A stretch of DNA of 38,708 nt, from the IMG/VR virus record IMGVR_UViG_3300006128_000024, positions 1 through 38,708 of that record, one strand, 5' to 3'. The translations under genes were made by a program, and so were the position numbers. Shown piece by piece: positions 22,491 through 30,510 of the stretch (positions are counted from its first letter, which is position 1; every line of letters starts with the position of its first letter). The notes beneath the pieces were generated by a model, which was not told where the DNA came from, ran no database searches, and saw only the letters and a program-made list of their open reading frames with translations. The stretch is from a virus.

Positions 22491-23036
22491 TTAAAGCCCT
22501 AAATATTTTACAAATTTATTAAATAAAGGTATATGAAAAGAAATAATATTTTCATTTGGGTTAGAATATATTTCAATATAATCAACCCATTTAACTTCTT
22601 CAATATCATCACCGCCTAAGGCTTGCATTGCTTCCTCTTCTGTAAGAGTGATAGTAAAAATACTGGTTGTAACTTTATGACAACTTTGTTTATATCTTCT
22701 ATCATCAACAAATTGTGAACTAATATATTGAAACCTATTAAGATCATCTATATAGATATTAGTTTCTTCATGTAACTCTCTTGCTGCAGCTTCTTCAGTA
22801 GAATTTGTAGGTTCTACAAAACCACCTATAAATCTCCATTCATTACTGTTATGTTTTCTTCCTAAAAGAATTTTCATTCCAAAATCTTTATAAACAATTG
22901 GAATAATATCAACAGTATGAAAAGCAGTTGGAAATGGAACATAAGGTACTTTTTTTAATTGTTCTAATATCCTTTTTTTTAATTTTCTTCCAGGTGCTAC
23001 ACCAATAATCTTTGCAATTTCTTCTAAAGTTGTCAT
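22491..23036 (-). CDS. Nudix hydrolase
   Basis: 181 residues. The Nudix box runs from G72 to about I94 (GFVEPTNSTEEAAARELHEE), matching G-x5-E-x7-REUxEExGU except that the first Glu is Asn (N78); the catalytic REL-x-EE is intact. Preceding FIGG and the strand-rich N-terminal part fit the fold. Family knowledge: Nudix enzymes cleave nucleoside diphosphates linked to another group (ADP-ribose, NAD derivatives, oxidised dNTPs, RNA caps). The nearby PARP-like gene makes an ADP-ribose-related substrate an attractive guess. It starts immediately at the stop of the upstream gene (23037), so the two are coupled. Confidence 0.88.
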   Translation of the reverse strand: MTTLEEIAKIIGVAPGRKLKKRILEQLKKVPYVPFPTAFHTVDIIPIVYKDFGMKILLGRKHNSNEWRFIGGFVEPTNSTEEAAARELHEETNIYIDDLNRFQYISSQFVDDRRYKQSCHKVTTSIFTITLTEEEAMQALGGDDIEEVKWVDYIEIYSNPNENIISFHIPLFNKFVKYLGL

Positions 23037-23627
23037 TTATATATTTTTTATGTTTGTAATTATTTTAAGGCCTTCATTATAATCTTTATATTTTTGATAA
23101 ATTGAATAATTCACAATTCTTTGATTTAAAGGAATTGTATTGTTCATAAAATCATAAAATAATTCTGGAGTATTAAAATAAATTCCTCCATTCATTTTAT
23201 AATTTGAAACAAAAATATCTAATGGTATTTCAGTTTCTTTTTTTATACAAATAAACGAAATATTTTCAAAATATTCAGTAGTAGGAATAATTTCTTTAAG
23301 AGTCATTTGCTTTGCTACTGACTTTAAAGAAACTGATTTTACATCTTTAGCAATACATTTTGTAAAAAATACAGGATTATAAAGTTCAGAAATTGAAAGT
23401 GAATAGAATTTTAAAATATTTTTAGGTGTTTTGCAAAAATGAAATCCATTAGAACAAATTTTTATTTTATTTTTTATAATATAAGTTTCATTAATTTCCC
23501 AATGAAAATTTCCCCAATTAGAAAAATATAAAATTTTATTTTCCCTTCGATTAAATCTAGTGCATACTGCTTTATAACCATGGATTTCTTGTTTTAAAAT
23601 CCTTTCTTTGATAAAATCAAATATCAT
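23037..23627 (-). CDS. GFHFCK-motif protein A (DUF7666-like), 196 aa
   Basis: Start chosen at the ATG at 23627; a GTG three codons earlier also exists. After a 16-residue leader it shows the order HGYKAV, then ICSNGFHFCKTPKNILKFY (about 80-98), the hallmark of a small domain common in phage proteins (GYKxF ... C-x-x-GFHxC-x-x-P-x-x-(I/V)-x-x-Y), which I tentatively match to DUF7666. The C-terminal half is unassigned. It overlaps the upstream 47-aa frame by 11 bases and abuts the Nudix gene. A paralogue lies at 23993-24591. Biochemical function unknown. Confidence 0.65.
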   Translation of the reverse strand: MIFDFIKERILKQEIHGYKAVCTRFNRRENKILYFSNWGNFHWEINETYIIKNKIKICSNGFHFCKTPKNILKFYSLSISELYNPVFFTKCIAKDVKSVSLKSVAKQMTLKEIIPTTEYFENISFICIKKETEIPLDIFVSNYKMNGGIYFNTPELFYDFMNNTIPLNQRIVNYSIYQKYKDYNEGLKIITNIKNI

Positions 23628-23760
23628 TTTTAACACTTTTAACTAAATAAACACTATTATAAGTAAAACCTGGAACATAATAAATATCAACAGTAAATTT
23701 TGTTTTATACCATGTTACATTGAATTTAAAAATACTTTCCTTAAAAGTTAAAATAAACAT
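23617..23760 (-). CDS. small protein, 47 aa
   Basis: A short open frame with balanced composition (FNVTWYKTKFTVDIYYVPGF in the middle), overlapping the next gene by 11 bases (ATGATATTTGA). The strand-like pattern resembles the C-terminal segment of the frameshifted GFHFCK protein (YEVNLYSYRTKGW), so it may be a detached fragment of such a gene rather than an independent protein. Confidence 0.4.
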   Translation of the reverse strand: MFILTFKESIFKFNVTWYKTKFTVDIYYVPGFTYNSVYLVKSVKNDI

Positions 23761-23815
23761 CTCTTAAGAGTTCTTTAAATTTACTTAGGATTTCTTTAAA
23801 ATCTTCTTTTGTCAT
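23741..23815 (-). CDS. possible 24-aa peptide
   Basis: An amphipathic helix (MTKEDFKEILSKFKELL) with its ATG overlapping the upstream stop (ATGA) and its end overlapping the start of the 47-aa frame by 20 bases. The coupling is suggestive but the length makes this uncertain; it may be part of a decayed gene. Confidence 0.25.
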   Translation of the reverse strand: MTKEDFKEILSKFKELLRDVYFNF

Positions 23816-23982
23816 AATCTGTTTACTATTGTTTTTTTTGATAAAAAAGTTTCTGTTTCAGAATTTATTTCTTTTATAAACACATTCTTACTGCCTTTAC
23901 TGTTTAAAGTAACAATATATTCTTTATTCTCATAAAGGAATTTATTACCTCTTTTTAATTTTTCTATTAGTATTTCTTTCAT
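23812..23982 (-). CDS. small protein, 56 aa
   Basis: An ATG at 23982, 10 bases after the preceding frame ends, opens a frame with ordinary protein composition (KEILIEKLKRGNKFLYENKE, then EYIVTLNSKG ... TIVNRL). The spacing within a run of closely packed minus-strand genes supports it. No domain recognised. Confidence 0.5.
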   Translation of the reverse strand: MKEILIEKLKRGNKFLYENKEYIVTLNSKGSKNVFIKEINSETETFLSKKTIVNRL

Positions 23983-23992
23983 TTTTATAAAG

Positions 23993-24591
23993 TTAAGTGA
24001 TTTTATTTACAATTTTAATAAAATATAAGGTTATTCTTTTAGTCCAACCTTTTGTACGATAGCTATATAAATTTACTTCATATTTCCCAGAAGTTAAAAA
24101 ATCAGGGCATAAAATATTATGAGTAAAATATAAACCGTAATTTTGTGGTTTAAAATGTGGGACGCCATTTTCATTAAGTAAAAAAAATTTTTCAGTAAAC
24201 AAATCGAATTTCCAAAATTATAATGAATAAATATTTTTTTGTTTTTATAAATTCTCTTTGCATTGATAATTTCCAAGACTTCTTCATTACTTAAAATATC
24301 ATCAACATAAAGAGAATTTGTAGAAATATTATCATGTTGATTGTGAAAATGAACATCACCTTTAGAAATAACTCTTGTAAACCTCCGATTTAATCCAATT
24401 CCATAATAAAGAAATACTTTCTTTAAATTTTTGCAAAAATGGAATCCTCTTTCACAAATTTTTGGAGTACAATTTTCTGTTTTAATTTCTCCAGGCATAA
24501 ATATTGTTCGTTGACCACACATTGGATTTGTGAAAAGTACATTATCAATAAAATTAAATCCTTTAAACCCCGCGATTTCTTTTTGTTTCAT
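23993..24591 (-). pseudogene. GFHFCK-motif protein B, frameshifted
   Basis: The first frame (ATG at 24591) reads IAGFKGFN ... ICERGFHFCKNLKKVFLYY, the same domain as in protein A, and continues well to about KIFIHYNFGN. Past about 24205 that frame turns into an unnatural hydrophobic run ending at 24094, while an adjacent frame opens at about 24215 and continues FTEKFFLLNENGVPHFKPQN ... WTKRITLYF to 23993 with normal protein character. The simplest explanation is a single indel near 24205-24220 in an otherwise complete gene of about 195 codons. A sequencing error, programmed frameshift or true inactivation cannot be told apart here. Confidence 0.65.
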
Positions 24592-24594
24592 AAA

Positions 24595-25845
24595 TTAGTT
24601 TTTAAATTCAATTAAATAAGAAATAGTACATTGTTCTGAACGATAAATAATATATTCGTTTCTATAAAGACTAGGCCCTTTTGCGCCCCAGGTTGAATCA
24701 CAACCTTTAGCTTTAATTTTATTATAATTTAAACTGCTATCTGAATTAAAAATTTTATGTTGTTCACCTAAATGTACATTAAATAATGCCATATAAACAA
24801 AAGGTGGACGCCCACCATTTACCCATCTACCTGAATCAGTATAGCCCATTGATTTATCGCTTTCAGAGGCAAAATATATGCCATCGCCGAACATCGACCC
24901 CGTATAAGCAGCCCCTGCGGGTCTAATTAATAAACTACTTTGTAAGATCGAGATCCAATTAGCCGCACGTGAACCGTGCCATAGCAAATCAGTTTTTTTA
25001 TTTTTTGCTTCACTTAAAGATTTATCAAATTTAGCTTGTGCTTTTTTGTTTATAACTTTAAAAACTCTATGTACTTTATGTGAATGTTCTTGTGCTAATT
25101 TTTTTACTTCCGCAATTACTTTTGGGTCAGTGACAATAGACATTTCTAAACCTAATGTTTCAACTAAAGTAACTTCGTTTTTAATTTCTTCTTCAGTTTC
25201 ATTTTCTGTTGCATTGTTTGTAACAACTTGTGACCTCATTGAATCCAATAAGTCTTGTTCCTTTTGTAACATTTCATCAATGGCATTCTTTTTTGCTACA
25301 ACACTTATCATATGGTCTGCTACCTTAACCATTTTTCTTGGAATGATAATAAATAACTTTACTAATTCCTTATTGAAAAAATCCAAATTCCAACTAGCAG
25401 TTCCAAATTTCTTTGTTAAATCAAATAATACGTCAATTTGTTTTTGAGCATCATCAATTTGTGCTTGTGTTACATTTTTTGCTTCAACTTCATAATTGGC
25501 CTTAGTTAAATTATTTGAAACATTCTGTAAATATTGGATTAATTTAACTACTTCTGGTTCTTTTGAAATTAATTGACCTTGTGAATTTCTTTTTACACTT
25601 TCAGTTTTTACAACTGCTTTATAAGCAGTTACATCTGTATATCCTTTTTTGCTTGAAGTCTTTTCTGAATATTTCTTTTCCCACATTGACATTGGATAAG
25701 TTTCAGACTGTGGCTTAGCAGCTCCTTCCCTTCCGTAAGTAACAGTAAATGTTCCATTACTATTAGCTTTCATCTCATAAAATTTATTCGCATTTACTCC
25801 AGGTTCCGTTTTCCTTAAAAATATGTAATTCTGATTGGGTGTCAT
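24595..25845 (-). CDS. poly(ADP-ribose) polymerase-like enzyme (WGR + helical + ART domains)
   Basis: 416 residues with the architecture of eukaryotic DNA-dependent PARPs. Residues 1-75 are a WGR-type domain (NKFYEMKANSNGTFTVTYGREG, ending SKKGYTDVT). Residues 95-215 are a mostly helical segment in the place of the PARP regulatory domain. Residues 255-416 are the catalytic ART domain with the H-Y-E triad: H290 in LLWHGSRAANWISIL, Y324 in MFGDGIYFASESDKSMGY and E397 in LYRNEYIIYRSEQ. The Glu is the residue needed for chain elongation, so real polymerase activity is possible. The substrate is NAD+. PARP homologues are known from some large phages. Expressed from its own bipartite promoter. Possible roles are reprogramming host proteins or nucleic acids, or DNA-break sensing. 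Confidence 0.9.
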   Translation of the reverse strand: MTPNQNYIFLRKTEPGVNANKFYEMKANSNGTFTVTYGREGAAKPQSETYPMSMWEKKYSEKTSSKKGYTDVTAYKAVVKTESVKRNSQGQLISKEPEVVKLIQYLQNVSNNLTKANYEVEAKNVTQAQIDDAQKQIDVLFDLTKKFGTASWNLDFFNKELVKLFIIIPRKMVKVADHMISVVAKKNAIDEMLQKEQDLLDSMRSQVVTNNATENETEEEIKNEVTLVETLGLEMSIVTDPKVIAEVKKLAQEHSHKVHRVFKVINKKAQAKFDKSLSEAKNKKTDLLWHGSRAANWISILQSSLLIRPAGAAYTGSMFGDGIYFASESDKSMGYTDSGRWVNGGRPPFVYMALFNVHLGEQHKIFNSDSSLNYNKIKAKGCDSTWGAKGPSLYRNEYIIYRSEQCTISYLIEFKN

Positions 25846-25868
25846 ATACTTTCTTTTTGTTTACTCTA

Positions 25869-25892
25869 CAAAATTAATGAAAATTTTATCTA
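25869..25892 (-). promoter_or_regulatory. bipartite phage promoter (TAGATAAA-N8-TAATTTTG) of the PARP-like gene
   Basis: Perfect boxes with 8-base spacing, 23 bases upstream of the ATG at 25845. Same downstream context (GTAGAGTAAACAAA) as the promoter at 6612. Confidence 0.75.
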
Positions 25893-25924
25893 CTTTTGAA
25901 ATAAAGTAATAATTTCATTACTAC

Positions 25925-26692
25925 TTAAAAATTATCACCATATTCTCTTCTATAACCTTTAGCCCAACCATGTGTTATAATAGCACCATTTGGACCATAA
26001 GGATATGTATTTTGCCAATTATCATTTGATGAACAATCATCATTTGAAGAATGATTATTTGATGAACAATCATCATTTGAAGAATGATTATTTGATGAAC
26101 AATCATCATTTGATTGGCGGCTATAATTTTTAGAATTTAAATTTTCAGTTATTCTTTTTTCAATTTCTAATTCTTTTTTTCTTACTTCTTTAAAAATTTT
26201 TTCTTGTTCTTCTTTTTCTTTAATTTTTTGAAAATGTTTTTCTGTCATTTCTTTTTCAAAAGAAATAAGTTTAGCAGAATTTTCTAAAGGGAACCCACTT
26301 TTTGTATATGAAACACCATTACAATAATAAGGCCAATTGGTATTTTGGAACCTTGTTCTTTCAGTATATCCAATAGCATCACCTGTTTTTCCCATTGGGC
26401 CGATTATTTGACCACTAACATTTTTATAAAATCCACCAATAATTAATGAAACACCTGGAGGGTTTAAATATCCATTTAATATTTCATCTATTTTTTCAAC
26501 TCCATCAATTTTAATTGATTTAATTAAAACAATTCCTTCTTTGGAAATATTTTCATCAATCCAACATTTTTCAGAGTTTAAAAATCTTTCATATGAAAAA
26601 CATGGTTTAACAGCATTTGGGTAATGTACACTTTTAGAATATAAAAGTGTTTTTGTTTTACCATTTTTAAATTTAATTTGTACTTTAGGCAT
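25925..26692 (-). CDS. hypothetical protein with coiled coil and SNDDCSSNNHS repeats, 255 aa
   Basis: Three regions: a globular N-terminal half (residues 1-155, with GGFYKNVSGQIIGPMGKTGDAIGYT), a charged helical stretch (about 150-190, EKEEQEKIFKEVRKKELEIEKR) that should form a coiled coil, and a low-complexity tail of two and a half copies of an 11-residue Ser/Asn/Asp/Cys unit encoded by 33-base DNA repeats. It ends in YPYGPNGAIITHGWAKGYRR. No family recognised. It has its own bipartite promoter. Confidence 0.6.
   Translation of the reverse strand: MPKVQIKFKNGKTKTLLYSKSVHYPNAVKPCFSYERFLNSEKCWIDENISKEGIVLIKSIKIDGVEKIDEILNGYLNPPGVSLIIGGFYKNVSGQIIGPMGKTGDAIGYTERTRFQNTNWPYYCNGVSYTKSGFPLENSAKLISFEKEMTEKHFQKIKEKEEQEKIFKEVRKKELEIEKRITENLNSKNYSRQSNDDCSSNNHSSNDDCSSNNHSSNDDCSSNDNWQNTYPYGPNGAIITHGWAKGYRREYGDNF
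26028..26113 (-). repeat. 33-base tandem repeat inside the 255-aa gene (2.6 copies)
   Basis: Two identical 33-base units (26028-26060 and 26061-26093) and a partial third. Each encodes SSNDDCSSNNH in frame, so copy number can vary without breaking the gene. It looks like a recent slippage product. Confidence 0.9.
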
Positions 26693-26714
26693 ATCTTTTT
26701 GTTTTGTTACACAA

Positions 26715-26738
26715 CAAAGGTAATAAGAATTTTATCTA
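26715..26738 (-). promoter_or_regulatory. bipartite phage promoter (TAGATAAA-N8-TACCTTTG)
   Basis: Perfect boxes and spacing, 22 bases upstream of the 255-aa gene; the TAGATAAA box overlaps the stop codon of the upstream gene. Confidence 0.7.
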
Positions 26739-27215
26739 ATTTTTATTAATTTTATAAATATAAAAATCTTTCCTTGAATATTTCCTTCCTGGATTTACTT
26801 TATCACATTTTTTTAAAAATTCTTCTATATTGTAATTTGCAAAAAAATCTTCAAAAGAAACTTCAGTAGCTTGATTCATTACTTTTGCAATCCATATTTT
26901 TTTAATTTCCTTTTTAAAATATGCTTTTTGAATTAATTCCGGGATTTCTTTTTTAAGAAAACAAAGGTAAGTTTCACCACTAATACTATAAAGAAATTCT
27001 TTTTCTATCATTGTTAAACATCTTGCAGGATTTTGCCTATGGAATAAACAAAATATAATTGCTTTTTGACGTTGAATAGAAAGCTCTCTAAAAGTTTTAA
27101 TTTCTCCTTCACTTAAGATTTTTATACTTCTTTCCATTGCTTGATTAAAAGTTTTTCTTAAATTGTTTAAAACTTTTGTTGCTACTTCTAATTCAGTAAA
27201 AATATTTGATTCCAT
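26736..27215 (-). CDS. hypothetical protein, 159 aa
   Basis: A basic, mainly helical protein (ELEVATKVLNNLRKTFNQAM, RELSIQRQKAIIFCLFHRQN) with no recognised motif. Its ATG at 27215 follows the 85-aa gene by 47 bases, a gap with a small GACC-GCAA-GGTC hairpin. Probably cotranscribed from the pnkp promoter. Confidence 0.6.
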   Translation of the reverse strand: MESNIFTELEVATKVLNNLRKTFNQAMERSIKILSEGEIKTFRELSIQRQKAIIFCLFHRQNPARCLTMIEKEFLYSISGETYLCFLKKEIPELIQKAYFKKEIKKIWIAKVMNQATEVSFEDFFANYNIEEFLKKCDKVNPGRKYSRKDFYIYKINKN

Positions 27216-27262
27216 AATTTTAGTGTTAATGACCGCAAGGTCCTTTTATTTTAAAAATGTGT

Positions 27263-27520
27263 TTATAACAAATCATTTTCAGAAAAAACATTCAAAGAAA
27301 TTTTAAATTTTTCTTCTAATTCTTCTTTAGTAGCGGTATTTAAACCATTATACCACGGTTCTAATTCATATCCATCTTCAAAGAAATAAGCATAAATATT
27401 TTCCCAGCCTAATTTCACAATATGCAATAATTCTGGGTCATCTCCTAATTGGAAAGTCCAATAATTATTAGGTTTAACTTGTTTCCAAATTCCTTGTTCA
27501 TGCAATGCTTCTGTATTCAT
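27263..27520 (-). CDS. hypothetical protein, 85 aa
   Basis: Acidic, Trp- and Tyr-rich small protein (IWKQVKPNNYWTFQLGDDPE, GWENIYAYFFEDGYELEPWY) of probable alpha/beta fold. Not recognised. It lies 11 bases downstream of pnkp and is likely in the same transcript. Confidence 0.6.
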   Translation of the reverse strand: MNTEALHEQGIWKQVKPNNYWTFQLGDDPELLHIVKLGWENIYAYFFEDGYELEPWYNGLNTATKEELEEKFKISLNVFSENDLL

Positions 27521-27531
27521 TTTTTTATTTT

Positions 27532-30462
27532 TTAAAGTCTTGAATCTAAAATTTTCTCATTTTTTTGTTCATTCATTAATTGATAAGCTAAATAAACCCA
27601 TTCTTTATTCTCAATGGAAATTTGATTATTAGGTATTTCTAACATTTTTTTACCAATTTCCCATTCCTTAATAGAAGTATTAAGTTTATTTTTTATTGAT
27701 TTATTTACAATTAATTCTTTATAACGTTTATCTACATCGTAATTAAAACCATAAACTAATCTTAAATATTCTGGATTTCTTACTTTCATAAAAGGAGCAA
27801 CTCTATCTACATAAGTGAATTCAGGTTTAATTACAATACCTTCCATTTTACAACTTTGAGTGATAAATGCCCAAAAATTTTTAATTCCTAATTCTAAAGG
27901 TAATACATTATTATCTTTATCATCTAATTCTTTTGATATGAAAAACTCAAGTGTATCATTCTCAAAATCAATTATCGCATAAGCATTATTAGAAACTTCT
28001 TTATAAATATCAATATTAGAATGTTTATCAGAAACAAATATTTCTTCTGTTCCGTCTTCCTTAATTGTTTTAAGAATAGAAAATGCTTCATACTTTAATT
28101 CAGACAAACCAACAAATATTTCCAATTGTGTTTTAAATTTTTCATTCTTTTCTTTTTCAATTTCAATAGAAGTATAGTTATTTAAAAAATCAGGTAAACA
28201 TTTCTTTTCAATATCTGTAGCATTACCTATTAGAGTTGAAATTTTACTCTCAATATCTAAATCAATAAGTACATCTAGCTCATTATTAATAGTGTTAAAA
28301 ACATCCCTAAATTCGTGTTCTATTAGGGATTCACCTATTGCACTCCAAGGTAATAATTCACCATCAAATAAAATATATTCGCAGCTATATAATTCAAATA
28401 AATGTTGATGTTTAATGATTAATTCAGTATATAATTCTTCTAATGTTTTTTCGCAACGTAACCAACCTTGTTTTAATAAATATCCATTTCTACTGAAGCC
28501 TTTGCATTTAGTTACATCACTTTTATGAAGCATCATATTTAGACGGCTTCCCATAAATTTAGGTTGAAGAATAACTTTTTTTACTCCCATACTTTTGAAG
28601 TAAGCTAAACCAGATTCCATACTTTCTAATTCAAATTCACTTTTATTTGCCGGACTCATTGTCCCAGAAATAAAATTTAATTTATCATTAGCAGCATATT
28701 TTAAACGAATTTTATCTTCCCTTTCTAAAGTATCAATATTAATTTCTTTTTTAGTTGGAAAGAAAGGTAAAATTTCTTTTTCTCTTTTTTGTTTTGAATT
28801 AACTTTAATAAAAGAAATCCTATTATTTGAAAATTCCAACATAGTTAAAGTTCCACCAGAAACACAACCAGTATCAATTCCAATTTTATTTTTAAATTGA
28901 AATACAATTGGAGTTTCTAAATGTCCAAAAATATGTTTTTTATGAATTGTTGACGCATCTGTTTTAAGAAAGGACAATTCATTAGTTCTATTTTCAATGT
29001 ACTTTTCTTTTGTATCAAATTCAGCAGCTTTAATAGTTCTCAAATTTCTTTGTGAACGTAAAGAAACTCTATCTGTTTTTAACAAATATTTATTTTCACA
29101 AGGTGCATGAGTAATAATACAATCTTCAGTTTCAACTGCATGGAAAGATGTATTAAATAAATATTTAAATTTCCTTAATAATTCTGGGTCATTTCTTAAA
29201 ATATCAACAGTATTAAACCAAGTGTCAATTAACATTTGGTCAGTTTCAGCAGGTAAAAGATTTTTAATATCATTGATGTTTTTTTCAATGCAAGTTAAAA
29301 ATTTAAAAAACGTTTTAACATTTTTTTCTTCTCTCTTTTCTTTTTTTATATTCTTAATTACAATAATATCTTGATAAAATTCTTTTGTTCTGTCAATAAA
29401 ATTTAAAATATTTTCCCTATCAGTGTTTAAATTATAATAAAGTGTATTAATTAATCTAAAAACTTTATGAGAAAAATTATGAAATAATTCTAAATTTTCT
29501 TCAGGAATAAAATCAATAATAGAACTATTTAAATTTAAAATATCTTCTAAATTATTAATAAATTCATTTAAGATAAGTATAAAATTACTAAAATCTTTCA
29601 TTTTATTAGTAACATAATCATGAACCCAATATTCGTGGTTACCAATTACAATTGTAAAGAAGTTAGAATTATTATACAAAAATTCAATTGTTTCCTTAAT
29701 TTGTGGGCCTTTATCAATATAATCTCCTACAAGAATAAAAGGAATATAATCATCAACTTTAGGAGTAATTAATCCATCAACTAAAGAAATAGTTTTGTTT
29801 TTTTGTACAATTTCTAATAATTCATCTAAACATCCATGAATATCTCCGATTACAAAATAATTCTTAGAATTAAATTTACAAATTTCATTATCATTACTTT
29901 CAAAAGCAAATTTAATAACTTCATCATGAGAAGTTATTTTGAAGATTTTGTGAAAATCATCAGTTGTAATAGTTTTTAAAACTTCTTTATTAAATTGGTT
30001 TACATGATTAGCAATAACACTTTTTAACGTACCTTCATCAACATAACGAAAATAATCTTCAAAATTCTTATAAGCAAATACAATTGTATCAAGGGTATAA
30101 TTATTCTTTTTTGCGATGTTAATATAAATTTTTCTACCAAATTCGTCTAGATTAGTAGCATCAACAATAATTACATCAGCATTAACAGGAAATTGAGATA
30201 ATACATCAATTTTCTTTTCCAATAATTGAAATGCTTGAATACTTACATAATCCATTTGTTTATCATGTTTATGTAAATCCATTTGCATCAATTCCCTTCT
30301 TGTATCATCACTTGATAAATAATGACAATTTAAATTTAAATCATTTAAAAATGGCATTAATTTATTTTTACAAAAATAAGTTTTACCTGAATTGGATGGA
30401 CCAATCAGCAAAATTATTGAATGTCTTGTGATAATAATTTCCTTTTTCTTTACTTTACTCAT
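27532..30462 (-). CDS. pnkp: Pnkp: RNA 5'-kinase / phosphatase / ligase
   Basis: 976 residues with the three modules of bacterial Pnkp in order. Kinase (1-190): P-loop GPSNSGKT (21-28), SSDDTRRELM (50-59) and VIIVDATNLD (97-106). Binuclear metallophosphatase (200-550): GDIHG (206-210), GDYIDKG (246-252), GNHE (274-277), a late HA (452-453) and GH (513-514). Ligase (575-976): nucleotidyl motif with K635 in QPKFMGSRLN, GFSRNGY, LFDGELLPW (698-706), then EGIVIKPEF and a FMKVRNPEY block near the end. It heals broken RNA ends (5'-OH phosphorylation, removal of 2',3'-cyclic phosphate) and seals them. About 160 helical residues (280-440) are inserted between GNHE and the rest of the phosphatase, making it longer than the roughly 870-residue Clostridium enzyme. 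Own bipartite promoter upstream; Hen1 partner encoded nearby. Confidence 0.93.
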   Translation of the reverse strand: MSKVKKKEIIITRHSIILLIGPSNSGKTYFCKNKLMPFLNDLNLNCHYLSSDDTRRELMQMDLHKHDKQMDYVSIQAFQLLEKKIDVLSQFPVNADVIIVDATNLDEFGRKIYINIAKKNNYTLDTIVFAYKNFEDYFRYVDEGTLKSVIANHVNQFNKEVLKTITTDDFHKIFKITSHDEVIKFAFESNDNEICKFNSKNYFVIGDIHGCLDELLEIVQKNKTISLVDGLITPKVDDYIPFILVGDYIDKGPQIKETIEFLYNNSNFFTIVIGNHEYWVHDYVTNKMKDFSNFILILNEFINNLEDILNLNSSIIDFIPEENLELFHNFSHKVFRLINTLYYNLNTDRENILNFIDRTKEFYQDIIVIKNIKKEKREEKNVKTFFKFLTCIEKNINDIKNLLPAETDQMLIDTWFNTVDILRNDPELLRKFKYLFNTSFHAVETEDCIITHAPCENKYLLKTDRVSLRSQRNLRTIKAAEFDTKEKYIENRTNELSFLKTDASTIHKKHIFGHLETPIVFQFKNKIGIDTGCVSGGTLTMLEFSNNRISFIKVNSKQKREKEILPFFPTKKEINIDTLEREDKIRLKYAANDKLNFISGTMSPANKSEFELESMESGLAYFKSMGVKKVILQPKFMGSRLNMMLHKSDVTKCKGFSRNGYLLKQGWLRCEKTLEELYTELIIKHQHLFELYSCEYILFDGELLPWSAIGESLIEHEFRDVFNTINNELDVLIDLDIESKISTLIGNATDIEKKCLPDFLNNYTSIEIEKEKNEKFKTQLEIFVGLSELKYEAFSILKTIKEDGTEEIFVSDKHSNIDIYKEVSNNAYAIIDFENDTLEFFISKELDDKDNNVLPLELGIKNFWAFITQSCKMEGIVIKPEFTYVDRVAPFMKVRNPEYLRLVYGFNYDVDKRYKELIVNKSIKNKLNTSIKEWEIGKKMLEIPNNQISIENKEWVYLAYQLMNEQKNEKILDSRL

Positions 30463-30477
30463 CTATTTTATTTTGTA

Positions 30478-30501
30478 CAAATTTACAATAAATTTTATCT
30501 A
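30478..30501 (-). promoter_or_regulatory. bipartite phage promoter (TAGATAAA-N8-TAAATTTG) of pnkp
   Basis: Perfect boxes with 8-base spacing, 15 bases upstream of the pnkp ATG, giving pnkp its own start independent of the hen1/thg1 transcript. Confidence 0.72.
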
Positions 30502-30510
30502 GTCTTTAAA

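Noticed and set aside
25046-25447. A plus-strand frame of 133 codons inside the PARP-like gene.
   Set aside because: It lies entirely within a gene with a clear catalytic domain on the other strand and has no promoter or leader of its own.
26028-26113. Short direct repeats considered as a CRISPR array.
   Set aside because: The units are contiguous with no unique spacers and stay in frame within a gene.
27231-27242. A GACC-GCAA-GGTC hairpin between the 85-aa and 159-aa genes as a terminator.
   Set aside because: The stem is only 4 bp and no T-run follows it on the minus strand, so it is unlikely to terminate; it may be chance.
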